From: Singulisphaera sp. GP187
GTDB lineage: Bacteria; Planctomycetota; Planctomycetia; Isosphaerales; Isosphaeraceae
Direction of reading: 5' to 3'
NCBI RefSeq assembly: GCF_900129635.1
Contig: NZ_FSRB01000001.1
Location: 4,627,501-4,691,500, forward strand
DNA length: 64,000 nt
Position numbers and translations under genes: made by a program. Shown piece by piece: positions 46,901-52,765 of the stretch. The notes beneath the pieces were generated by a model. That model saw nothing but the letters and a program-made list of their open reading frames with translations, did not search any database and had not been told where the DNA came from. The number at the start of each line of letters is the position of its first letter. The first letter of the stretch is position 1.

Positions 46901-48051
46901 CGCTCTACGGCGGCCTCGGGAACGACTCGCTCCAGGGTGGCCGGGGCGACGACCTGCTCCATGGCGGCGATGGCAACGACGTCCTGACCGGCGACGACGG
47001 CAATGACGCCCTCTTCGGTGATGCGGGCGACGACCACGTCTACGGCGGCAATGGCAACGACACGATCCGCGGTGGTGACGGCAATGACACGCTCGTCGGC
47101 GACGCGGGCGACGACCAGATCCTCGGCGAAGCGGGCCATGACTTCCTCCTGGGCATGGCCGGCAATGACTCGCTCGACGGCGGTACGGGCAACGACACGA
47201 TCTCGGGAGGCACCGGCAACGACACGATCAACGGCGGCGACGGTGACGACCGACTCCTCGGCGACGAGGACGATGACGTCATCCTGGCGGGGGCAGGCAA
47301 CGACACTGCGCAAGGCGGGGCCGGCAACGACCAGATCTGGGGCGACGCGGGCGATGACTTCCTCTACGGCGACGACGGCAACGACACGATCGTGGGCGGC
47401 GACGGCAACGACGTCATCCAAGGCGGGGCAGGCAACGACCTCCTCTTCGGAAACGCCGGCAACGACCAGATCCTCGGCGGCTTCGGCGACGACTCGATCT
47501 ACGGCGGAGCCGGCGACGACACGCTCCACGGCGGCAACGGGATCCCGAACGTTCCGCACAGCGTCCGCGACACCACCCTGCCCGACGACGGGGCCGACGT
47601 GATCCTCGGTGGCGACGGCTTCGACCAGGTCGACGGCGGCACCGGCAATAACCTCCTGGATGCCGGCGACGACGGGATCGCCGAGACCGTGCTGGCAGGC
47701 CACGGCAACGACATCGCCTTCGGCCACTGGGACCACGACGGCAACCGCGACACGGCCGGCCTCGACGGCGGCTACAACCGCGTCTATGTGCGCGGGGGGC
47801 TCGTCGAGCCGGACCTGCCCGCCGAGACGACCACAACGGCGACGTTCACCCTGTTCATCCAGCCGCCGATGGGCCGTTACGTCGAACAGCCCGGCGACGG
47901 CCGGACGTACCTCACCACTCCGCTTCCCCCCGCCGCCGTCAAGCGAATCACTCAACCGCCCCGGTTCGCGGGCCGTGGCGCCTTGCTCCACAAGCTTGCC
48001 GCCCAGGCCACCCGGACCAACCGGATCATGGCCCGGAACTTGGTCAAGTAA
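40963..48051 (+). CDS. Giant RTX-repeat extracellular protein (2362 aa)
   Basis: The N-terminus is basic (MKFFRKTKVQRGQGHPKSRL) and leads to MDALEDRRLLT at residues 30-40, the planctomycete extracellular motif. Residues ~45-690 are a unique beta-rich domain with a Cys-containing part (SCVIQLSG, CGVQL, KTCEKNQD). From ~750 to ~2260 many dozens of GGxGNDxLxGG nonapeptides form Ca2+-binding beta-rolls. Two similar spacer domains interrupt them (~930-1110 and ~1300-1450), each leading into FLSADATLLGG. The C-terminus ends basic (TRNRIMARNLVK). ATG 40963 with AAAGG upstream is preferred to 40837, since the motif then sits at its usual place. It is most likely an adhesin or surface-layer-like protein; no type I secretion genes are adjacent. 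Confidence 0.9.
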   Translation: MKFFRKTKVQRGQGHPKSRLSRIHRNRLTMDALEDRRLLTFNGLKSGLSGLFTQIQPLVNDQATNVALPFVGNALSTNTAAQFLTSDFLTKVDSIDTTLDDSTAVKTALKTAFGVDPGSVLSSGSNFQFHLTGNKVLAATFNLGLNFLQLNVTAGATIDAKISYDFFININVNDSGITYVPTQPDELQVALAVDTQNLHAKADFGLLKAIVGPTPGASTTQTFTVKADILGSAPITDFSTIQLQPKLAGNIDSKLRISANFLGFDAGGAPLDGFNPTILSDFHFTWNFAAATNYTKSDSLIAKGSLTAGFENVSLDLGSAIKDVIKPVADQIDRFAGGFLRILEPLSQPIPALVKIGSPVQSVADMIRKAATLDHDLQPLSDYLDQAIFLAKLTDTVSSIAGSGTIPLGSFNLAGAGFNLQNPAEKLSNLSLDANNTSQKPDTYGAAKGALGGSGSSLLDDLKKYHVDIPLISAPLNVFRLLLGQSDVDLVTYNAHFEPPKFERNLFSATIVVPPGIPVEFTADFILTTSANIRLGYDTNGIFGPSKNAADGFYIQESASGSPLFSIQPQLVGKAGVGNHNIARVGVDAKFTGTLEGALDNGNGTSDEKIRFDELEKLLRGSCVIQLSGDLSFSIGAFVEYICGVQLYPPKTKTCEKNQDFGTFEILNWDSTCNNVQSAAADPPAPVLAEVKDGVLYLNMGPRTAQRMQFTDIIDEQFTVTPFNPGSPDDGEVLVSAFGVKPQRYSGVKRIVADGGDGNDSISLTDVSYPAQLDGGDGDDIIQVTLGLATIHGGNGNDTIYGGNQAFTLKGTTKVAAGDFIDGGAGNDTILTGEGNDTVYGGDGDDTIDASGTLLVPGAGEPPTNNKYIQGGSGNDDISGGIGDDTIFGEDGRDTITGGLGHDVLLGGNDGDTFLYDYQANDQTIDGGSGIDEFIFLGGSGRDQVIVNAAGSEVVLEKTTSGAATANLTDIDTLTILPGDGADDIQIGDLTGTSLVDVSVFLGLADDSSLLTPQSPDNAADTLVFSGTPGNDEIHITPVYPADANFTNGGFAITGLGARFFVGNANRLDTLTVRGQAGNDKIEALPSSNLSPQIAIESLIKLVLDGGSGNDYLSADATLLGGDGNDTLIGGAGDDSLDGGAGDDVLFGDTGNNTLVGGSGHDTILVNGTDFADVITLGEVTPGTLTTAINGANGSNPYTSIERIEIHGLGGNDQINASTVTLGLIVTGDDGDDAITGGIGADFLDGGRGNDTINGLAGIDTIYGGEGDDILTGGTGNDQLFGGAGSDTIVWNNGDNSDLVEGGEGTDIAVINGAAAGDAFTVNPNGARIKFDRTNLVPFTLDIAGIEQMNVNSGTGADTIAVADLTGTELKSLKFDLGAGDGVQDIVTIDGSGLADDVAITLAGTMVDVTGFFSRFSITGSAAGSDVLQVRGNGGDDRIKADSGVEAAIGIQLEGGAGNDFLSADATLLGGLGDDTLIGGLGPDVILGGAGNDSIVGGDGDDLLLGDADGTGVGTSFAVVAIASGQGNDTLDGGAGNDTLNGDLGNDSLLGGAGNDLLGPVTVGGVAFADPGNDTIRGGDGNDTLNGDTGDDSLFGDAGDDSILGGIGDDTIEGGAGNDTINGGDGNDSILGGTGLDSIAGGAGNDTISGGEDDDILLGETGNDVLNGDAGNDALDGGDGDDTLDGGDGQDTLLGQAGSDLIRGMAGNDLIHGADGNDTLFGGDGDDTITGDAGNDYLVGDAGNDSLDGGDGDDALDGGDGNDTLLGQAGNDLILGRGGNDLIVGADGNDTLSGGDGDDTISGDAGNDYLAGDAGNDAIDGGDDADTLDGGDGQDTLLGQAGNDLLLGQAGNDSIVGGDGNDTVSGGDGDDTITGDAGDDLLAGDAGNDAILGGDGNDTLNGGAGQDTLLGQAGNDLLLGMAGNDSLNGGTGNDSLLGGDGADTLVGELGNDLLLGEAGNDLLMGDDGADYLNGGDDNDSLYGGLGNDSLQGGRGDDLLHGGDGNDVLTGDDGNDALFGDAGDDHVYGGNGNDTIRGGDGNDTLVGDAGDDQILGEAGHDFLLGMAGNDSLDGGTGNDTISGGTGNDTINGGDGDDRLLGDEDDDVILAGAGNDTAQGGAGNDQIWGDAGDDFLYGDDGNDTIVGGDGNDVIQGGAGNDLLFGNAGNDQILGGFGDDSIYGGAGDDTLHGGNGIPNVPHSVRDTTLPDDGADVILGGDGFDQVDGGTGNNLLDAGDDGIAETVLAGHGNDIAFGHWDHDGNRDTAGLDGGYNRVYVRGGLVEPDLPAETTTTATFTLFIQPPMGRYVEQPGDGRTYLTTPLPPAAVKRITQPPRFAGRGALLHKLAAQATRTNRIMARNLVK

Positions 48052-48456
48052 AGGATCGTTCGGCGGAGGCCGAGGTCGACCCAGCGGATTGCCACGCGGT
48101 TCAACCCGCCTCAAGCCCCCCCGGTTTCACCGCGGGACGGGGCTTGAGGCGGGTCTCTCAAAATAAAGAGCGAGCGAAACGTCTGAGGCGAGCGGGGAGC
48201 TGATCGCTCCCTGTCTTCTGGCCAATGCACACGCTACTCAACCAAAGACAGGGAGCGATCAGCTCCCCGCTCGCCTTGGGGGCGAGCGAAATTCTCTGTT
48301 TACCTTGCGGAGAATCGACGAATATGGTGGGCCGTGCCCGCCCTTAAACCCCTGAAGCGGAAGGCGAATATTCACTTCGCCAAACTAAAAACAAACAACC
48401 CAAAAAACATCAACTTTGACGATTTTTAATAATTTTCCATTCTGGATATTCGCGTA
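48052..48456. other. Gap between RTX gene and GT4 gene, with an inverted repeat
   Basis: No gene is seen. It holds the 32-bp-arm inverted repeat (48186-48276) and a GGTGGGCCGTGCCCGCC element (~48325). The last ~90 bp are strikingly AT-rich for this genome and include TTGACG (48416-48421), a possible -35 box, though no clear -10 follows. Confidence 0.5.
48186..48276. repeat. Perfect 32-bp inverted repeat, 27-nt loop
   Basis: Left arm 48186-48217 (AGGCGAGCGGGGAGCTGATC...) is exactly complementary to 48245-48276. Each arm contains the half-palindrome GGGAGC.GATC.GCTCCC. Single units with a common tail occur at 11708-11770 and 49815-49868. It may act as a terminator after the RTX gene or be a dispersed repeat. 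Confidence 0.75.
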
Positions 48457-49680
48457 ATGCACGTCCTCTTCACCCACCAGAACTTTCCGGCTCAGTTCGG
48501 CCACATCGCCCGGCACCTCGTGCGCACGTTGGGGTGGACCTGCACGTTTCTCTCGAAGGTTGCGCCCGGCGAAGCGTCGGGGATCCGCAAAATCCAATAT
48601 AAGACGTCGGGAGGTGCCCGAGAGACGAACCACTATTGCACGCGCACGTTCGAAAACGCGATCTGGAGCAGCCACGGCGTCTATGACGCCTGCAAGGCCC
48701 ACCCGGATCTCCAGCCCGACCTGATCGTCGGCCATAGCGGGTTCGGCTCGACCTTGTTTCTCTCCGAGCTCTACCCCGACGTCCCTATTATCAATTATTT
48801 CGAATACTATTATCATTCGAAAGGGTCCGACCTCGACTTCCGGCCGGAGTCTCCGCCCGGGGAACTCGATCGGCTTCGCTCTCACGCGCGGAACGCGATG
48901 ATTTTGCTCGACCTCGTCAATTGCCGAGCCGCGTATAGCCCGACGGAATTTCAGCGCAGCCTCTTCCCGGTCGAGCTACGATCGAAGATCGACGTGATTT
49001 TCGACGGCATCGAGACCGACATCTACGCCCGCCGCGCAGGGGGACCGCGACGGATCGGCGACCGTGAGATCCCCGCATCGACCCGAATCGTGACCTACGT
49101 CAGCCGCGGGTTCGAATCGATGCGCGGGTTCGATATTTTCATGCGGGCCGCAAAGCGAATTTATGAGTCGTACCCCGACGTCCTGTTCGTCGTCGTTGGC
49201 AGTGATCGGATCTGCTACGGCGGCGACGAAAAACGCATCAAGCACAAGACCTTTCGTGAGCACGTGCTTGCCCAGGATGACTACGACCTCTCCAAGTTCT
49301 TGTTTACCGGAGTTGTGCCAGTGTCGACATTAGTCGACATCTTCAGTCTCAGCGACCTTCATCTCTATCTGACCGTCCCCTTCGTACTCTCGTGGTCGCT
49401 CATGAACGCCCTGGCCTGCGGCTGCACGATCCTCGCCTCGGACACCGCCCCGGTCCGCGAGATGATCGTCGACGAAGAAACCGGGCTGCTCGAAGATTTC
49501 TTCGACGTGGACGGCTTTGCAACCCGGGCGCTCGACGTCCTTCGCGACCCCCGTTCCTATCACCAACTCGGTCTGCAAGGCGCCGAATTGATCCGCCGCC
49601 GCTATGCACTGGACGTCACGCTGCCTCGCCTCGTCGCGTTGTTCGAGCGGGTGACGAAGGAAGCGTCTTCCGGTCGGTAA
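48457..49680 (+). CDS. GT4-family glycosyltransferase
   Basis: The 407-residue protein has a GT-B fold N-terminus (MHVLFTHQNFPAQFGHIARH, with the Gly-rich acceptor loop), PDLIVGHSGFGSTLFLSELYPDVPIINYFEYYYH, and the donor half VTYVSRGFESMRGFDIFMRAAK. It ends in NALACGCTILASDTAPVREMI, replacing the usual E-x7-E donor-binding segment (the first Glu position is not obvious). It is cytoplasmic and probably acts on surface polysaccharide. No other polysaccharide gene is adjacent. The upstream AT-rich leader has no Shine-Dalgarno. The TadE/pilus and RTX neighbours give no substrate hint. Confidence 0.85.
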   Translation: MHVLFTHQNFPAQFGHIARHLVRTLGWTCTFLSKVAPGEASGIRKIQYKTSGGARETNHYCTRTFENAIWSSHGVYDACKAHPDLQPDLIVGHSGFGSTLFLSELYPDVPIINYFEYYYHSKGSDLDFRPESPPGELDRLRSHARNAMILLDLVNCRAAYSPTEFQRSLFPVELRSKIDVIFDGIETDIYARRAGGPRRIGDREIPASTRIVTYVSRGFESMRGFDIFMRAAKRIYESYPDVLFVVVGSDRICYGGDEKRIKHKTFREHVLAQDDYDLSKFLFTGVVPVSTLVDIFSLSDLHLYLTVPFVLSWSLMNALACGCTILASDTAPVREMIVDEETGLLEDFFDVDGFATRALDVLRDPRSYHQLGLQGAELIRRRYALDVTLPRLVALFERVTKEASSGR

Positions 49681-50004
49681 TCGCACCCGGTTCGCGCGCC
49701 ATTGAAACTTTTTCGACACTGTCGCCACGTGATCGGGTCTTCCGCCCGGATCCATCAACCCTGCGCCGTTGCCACAGTGTCAAACGAACCAGCCCATGCG
49801 AAGGCCCAAAGACACGGAACGATCAGCTCCCTGTCTTCCGACGGACGAAGAGCCCCGGTAACGTGACGACAGTCCTCATTGAATTCCAGAAATTTACGCC
49901 TCTTGCTATCAACGATCCCCTTCGGAACTGGCAAAGGCGGGAAGATCGTATTGCAAGACCAGCGCCATTCCAACGGTAAACCACTGGATTTCCGGCGTCG
50001 GTCC
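49681..50004. other. Convergent gap with a dispersed-repeat fragment
   Basis: No gene is seen between the GT4 stop and the SMP-30-like stop. Positions 49815-49868 carry GATCAGCTCCCTGTCTTCCG and the tail shared with 11733-11770. Confidence 0.5.
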
Positions 50005-50985
50005 TCAGGGGGATGGCCAGAGGTGATGACCGGTCATCGTGGTCTTGATCCGGTAGAGGCTCTTGCCGGCGGTGATGTAGAGCGTTTTGCGATCAGGGCC
50101 GCCGAATTCGACGTTCGAGGGGGACTCGGGGGTCGGGATGAACCCGGCTGGCTTGCCCTCGGAGGTCAAGACATAAACACCCCCCTTGGCGCCGCTGCCG
50201 GCCGTGACGACGAGTCGGCCGTCGGTCGTCACGGTCAGGCCGTCGATGCCGCGGCCGTCGCCAAAGTCGAACAGGACGCGGACGGGGCCGACGCTGCCAT
50301 CCTCGCCGAGAGCGAGGGCCAGCAAGGCGAGCCGGGCGGGGCCGGTGTCGGCGACGTAGAGGGTTTTCCCGTCGGGGCTGATCGCCAGGCCGTTCGGCTT
50401 GCGGGCCGTCGTCTCGAGTCGGACGACTCGGCCGTCGGGGTCGATCCGGAACACGGCTTCGAAGTCGAGTTCGCGGGGCTCGTCTCCAACGTAACGGGGG
50501 TCGGACACGTAGACCCGCCCTTTGCGATCGACGGCCACGTCATTCGGGCTGTTGAATCGCTTCCCCTCGTAACCATCGGCCAGCGTGCGGACCTTGCCGT
50601 TGCGCTCGGTGATCGAGACCCGCCGCCCGCCGCCGGTATTCGCTCCCTCGGCGACAATCAACCGCCCTTGCGGGTCGAAGATCAGGCCGTTGGCCCGACC
50701 ACCGGGATCGCGGAAGGCCGTGACGGCCTTGGTCGCGGGGTCGAACCGCATGATCCGATCGCCGATGTCGGAAAAGAGGATCGACCCGTCCTGGGTCAGC
50801 GCTCCCCCTTCGGTGAAGCTCCCCTGATCCCAGAGCTTCTCGAGCGTCGCCCCCGGCGCCACGACGTCGGAGTTGGTTTCGGGGGCGGCCGAGATCGCGA
50901 GGGCCAGCGTCAGCAAGGTTGGGAACATGAGGCCAAGGCTCCAAGAAGATGCTCGGGAACTGGGCAACGCAACGCCCGCGTTCAT
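50005..50985 (-). CDS. Secreted SMP-30/gluconolactonase-like protein
   Basis: The 326-residue protein has a signal peptide (SWSLGLMFPTLLTLALAISAA) and a six-bladed SMP-30/LRE-like propeller: EGGALTQDGSILFSDI, FRDPGGRANGLIFDPQGRLIVAEG, NSPNDVAVDRKGRVYVSDPRY, RKPNGLAISPDGKTLYVADTG, GIDGLTVTTDGRLVVTAG. The Glu/Asn/Asn/Asp metal-site pattern of lactonases (E in EGGA, N in RANG and SPND, D near GIDG) is recognisable. Expected activity is hydrolysis of a sugar or other lactone in the periplasm. It is the last gene of the minus-strand run from 57846, 25 bp after the previous gene. Confidence 0.85.
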   Translation of the reverse strand: MNAGVALPSSRASSWSLGLMFPTLLTLALAISAAPETNSDVVAPGATLEKLWDQGSFTEGGALTQDGSILFSDIGDRIMRFDPATKAVTAFRDPGGRANGLIFDPQGRLIVAEGANTGGGRRVSITERNGKVRTLADGYEGKRFNSPNDVAVDRKGRVYVSDPRYVGDEPRELDFEAVFRIDPDGRVVRLETTARKPNGLAISPDGKTLYVADTGPARLALLALALGEDGSVGPVRVLFDFGDGRGIDGLTVTTDGRLVVTAGSGAKGGVYVLTSEGKPAGFIPTPESPSNVEFGGPDRKTLYITAGKSLYRIKTTMTGHHLWPSP

Positions 50986-51010
50986 CAGGGGCGAACTTAG
51001 CGACGCGAGC

Positions 51011-51580
51011 TCATCGCGCGGACCGACTTGACACCGGGAGGCCCTGCACCAGCGGCTTCAAAACGAACCGATCATCGACCCGAGGCGCGGTGAAGGCGAA
51101 CCGATCATCGACCTGAGGCGCCTCGATCACGCAACGGTCGGTGGGTCCGAGCACTTCCGGATCCCGCAGTGACGGGGTGACCACGACCGGCCTGAGCGCG
51201 TTCGGTCGCATCGGCAACGGCGACGCAACGGCCAGGGGTCTTCCCCCGATCGGCGCCCGACCCACCGGCGCGGGCTGGGTGGCCAATGCGATTGCTCCCA
51301 GAGCCCCCGCGATCGCGAGCAAGCCCCAGGCTTGGTGCGGGCGAAACCGTGGTTTCGGATTGAATGGCTTGATCGATCCCTTCCATTCGGCCCATTCGAG
51401 ATCGTTCGGATTGAATGGCTTCATCGATCCCTCCCTTTCGGCCCCTTCGAGATCGTCGACCCGTACCGAGCGTACCAGGCGAGACGTGTTGAATCGAGAC
51501 GATGCCGGTTCAATCGTAGGCCTGGGTTCGACCACGAACTGCGGCTCGCCGGTCGTGCCGGTCTTGGGGCTGCCCTTCAT
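51011..51580 (-). CDS. Single-TM protein with a repeat-derived N-terminal part
   Basis: I do not recognise this 189-residue protein. Residues ~23-42 are encoded by a 59-bp dispersed repeat (51455-51513; second copy 59357-59415). Residues ~42-75 are two 17-residue tandem units (DLEGAEREGSMKPFNP and DLEWAEWKGSIKPFNP, a 51-bp DNA duplication). One membrane helix follows (QAWGLLAIAGALGAIALAT, ~83-101), and then a Pro/Arg-rich outer part with repeated VDDRF. The ATG overlaps the CMD-like gene's stop (ATGA), so it is translated with it. A membrane partner of the preceding enzyme is possible; a poorly conserved frame is the alternative. Confidence 0.6.
   Translation of the reverse strand: MKGSPKTGTTGEPQFVVEPRPTIEPASSRFNTSRLVRSVRVDDLEGAEREGSMKPFNPNDLEWAEWKGSIKPFNPKPRFRPHQAWGLLAIAGALGAIALATQPAPVGRAPIGGRPLAVASPLPMRPNALRPVVVTPSLRDPEVLGPTDRCVIEAPQVDDRFAFTAPRVDDRFVLKPLVQGLPVSSRSAR
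51361..51460. repeat. 51-bp tandem duplication inside a coding sequence
   Basis: Unit 1 begins TGAATGGCTTGATCGATCCC at 51361; unit 2 begins TGAATGGCTTCATCGATCCC at 51412, exactly 51 bp later, with several substitutions. In-frame length preserves the reading frame of the one-TM protein. Confidence 0.75.
51455..51513. repeat. 59-bp dispersed repeat, copy 1 (inside CDS)
   Basis: It matches 59357-59415 in the same orientation with 5 differences in 59 bp (core CAGGCGAGACGTGTTGAAT). This copy is inside the reading frame of the one-TM protein; the other is intergenic. Confidence 0.8.
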
Positions 51581-51930
51581 CCCTCTTCCCTCCGTGCTGT
51601 GGTCTCCCTCTCGGCGTTCGGCGATTGCTCAGTCGAACAGAGGGCCCCACATTCCTCGGCCGAGGCACCGTCGGCCATGCGGAAGCCCTCCCGCGCCATG
51701 GCCGCGGCGACCCCGGCGTTGACGGCGGACACGATTGCCACCAAGGCATTCAGCAGATCGTCCCCGATGCCGGCCTCCCGTGCTTTCTCGATGCGGCCCC
51801 GCGTGCAGACCTGGCAACCGCGAGTCATGGTCACGGCCAGTCCCACGAGGTGCTTCTCCCGGTCGGTCAGGAGTGACGTCTGGTGCGTCTTCGCGAGGAA
51901 CTCCAACACCAATGTGCCGTCGTACTCCAT
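51577..51930 (-). CDS. Carboxymuconolactone-decarboxylase/AhpD-like protein
   Basis: The 117-residue all-helical protein matches the CMD/AhpD fold: TDREKHLVGLAVTMTRGCQVCTRGRIEKAREAGIGDDLLNALVAIVSAVNAG. The redox pair CxxC is at C39-C42. The His that usually follows the second Cys by four residues is Arg (R46), so the AhpD-type proton relay is incomplete. It may act as a CMD-like decarboxylase, a peroxide-related disulfide protein or a non-catalytic relative. Its stop overlaps the one-TM protein's ATG (ATGA), and the hydratase-like gene ends 30 bp upstream. Confidence 0.8.
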   Translation of the reverse strand: MEYDGTLVLEFLAKTHQTSLLTDREKHLVGLAVTMTRGCQVCTRGRIEKAREAGIGDDLLNALVAIVSAVNAGVAAAMAREGFRMADGASAEECGALCSTEQSPNAERETTARREEG

Positions 51931-51960
51931 TTCCTGGACTCCGGGAATCTGGGGAACGAT

Positions 51961-52740
51961 TTAGGGATCAATCACGACGCAACTCGCTCCCAAGGGCAGA
52001 GCTTCGACGACGATGTGGCTGCCAGGGGCAACCGGAAACAACCTCATGGGCGACCCGGTCAGGATCACCTGGCCCTTGCAAAGCTGTCGTCCGAACTGCG
52101 CGAGCCGACCGGCCAGCCAACGCAGCGATTCGATCGGGCAGATCGGCGCGGCGGCATCTTCCACGGCCCCGACGACGACCTCGTTGATTCGGACGCGAAG
52201 GCTGCGCGCACTGTACGCCAAATTCGAGCAGCTTGTCTCGGTTTCTGCTCGCACGAATCCCGCGTGCATGCCGCCACTCGCGATCAACCACGGACCGGGA
52301 GACCAGGTCGCGGGAAGGACAAAGTGGTGCAACTCGATCACCGGAAACAGATCGGCGATGGCCTCCCGACACTCCTCCGCTGACAGGGGCTGACTGGGCA
52401 AGTCCTTGGAGAGCCGCACCGCCAGCTCCCCCTCCACGGCCAGGTTGGCATAGCGCGATGGTGAGAGGTGCACACCATTCAAATGACATTCCGTGTCGAA
52501 GAGCCTGCCGAAGATCGGCTCATTGACGCCCAACTGCGTCTGGATTGCTCGGCTCGTGCAGCCGACCTTGTAGCCGATGACTCTTTCCCCGCGTTGCGTG
52601 CGCAGTCGGGCGATCTCCGCCTGAAGAGCGTACGCCTGGACGGTCGTCAAGTCGAGGGGGTTGTCAACGCCCCGGCCCGGTGTCCTGGCGTCGTACTCCG
52701 CCAGCATTCGCCGAGCCAGTTCCTGGAGACCAGCGACCAT
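51961..52740 (-). CDS. 2-keto-4-pentenoate hydratase-like (FAA fold) protein
   Basis: The 259-residue protein shows the hydratase/decarboxylase fumarylacetoacetase fold: GERVIGYKVGCTSRAIQTQLGVNEPIFGRLF, VEGELAVRLSKDL (metal-binding Glu pair ExE) and KGQVILTGSPMRLFPVAPGSHIVVE near the C-terminus. Family members hydrate 2-hydroxypenta-2,4-dienoates in meta-cleavage pathways (MhpD) or decarboxylate oxalocrotonate (DmpH). ATG 52740, with AAAGGG upstream, avoids the overlap that the longer frame (52788) would make with the PSD1 gene. It sits in the middle of the minus-strand run. Confidence 0.85.
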   Translation of the reverse strand: MVAGLQELARRMLAEYDARTPGRGVDNPLDLTTVQAYALQAEIARLRTQRGERVIGYKVGCTSRAIQTQLGVNEPIFGRLFDTECHLNGVHLSPSRYANLAVEGELAVRLSKDLPSQPLSAEECREAIADLFPVIELHHFVLPATWSPGPWLIASGGMHAGFVRAETETSCSNLAYSARSLRVRINEVVVGAVEDAAAPICPIESLRWLAGRLAQFGRQLCKGQVILTGSPMRLFPVAPGSHIVVEALPLGASCVVIDP

Positions 52741-52765
52741 CGTTGCACACCCTTTCGACGATCCG

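Noticed and set aside
45300..47530. Regular short DNA repeats resembling a CRISPR or tandem array
   Set aside because: They encode in-frame GGxGNDxL RTX nonapeptides in one long gene; spacing and variation follow codons, not repeat-spacer structure.
46471..48114. Long minus-strand frame (547 codons) opposite the RTX repeats
   Set aside because: It is an antisense shadow created by the repetitive GC-rich codons; Val/Ala/Glu repeats mirror the RTX repeats.
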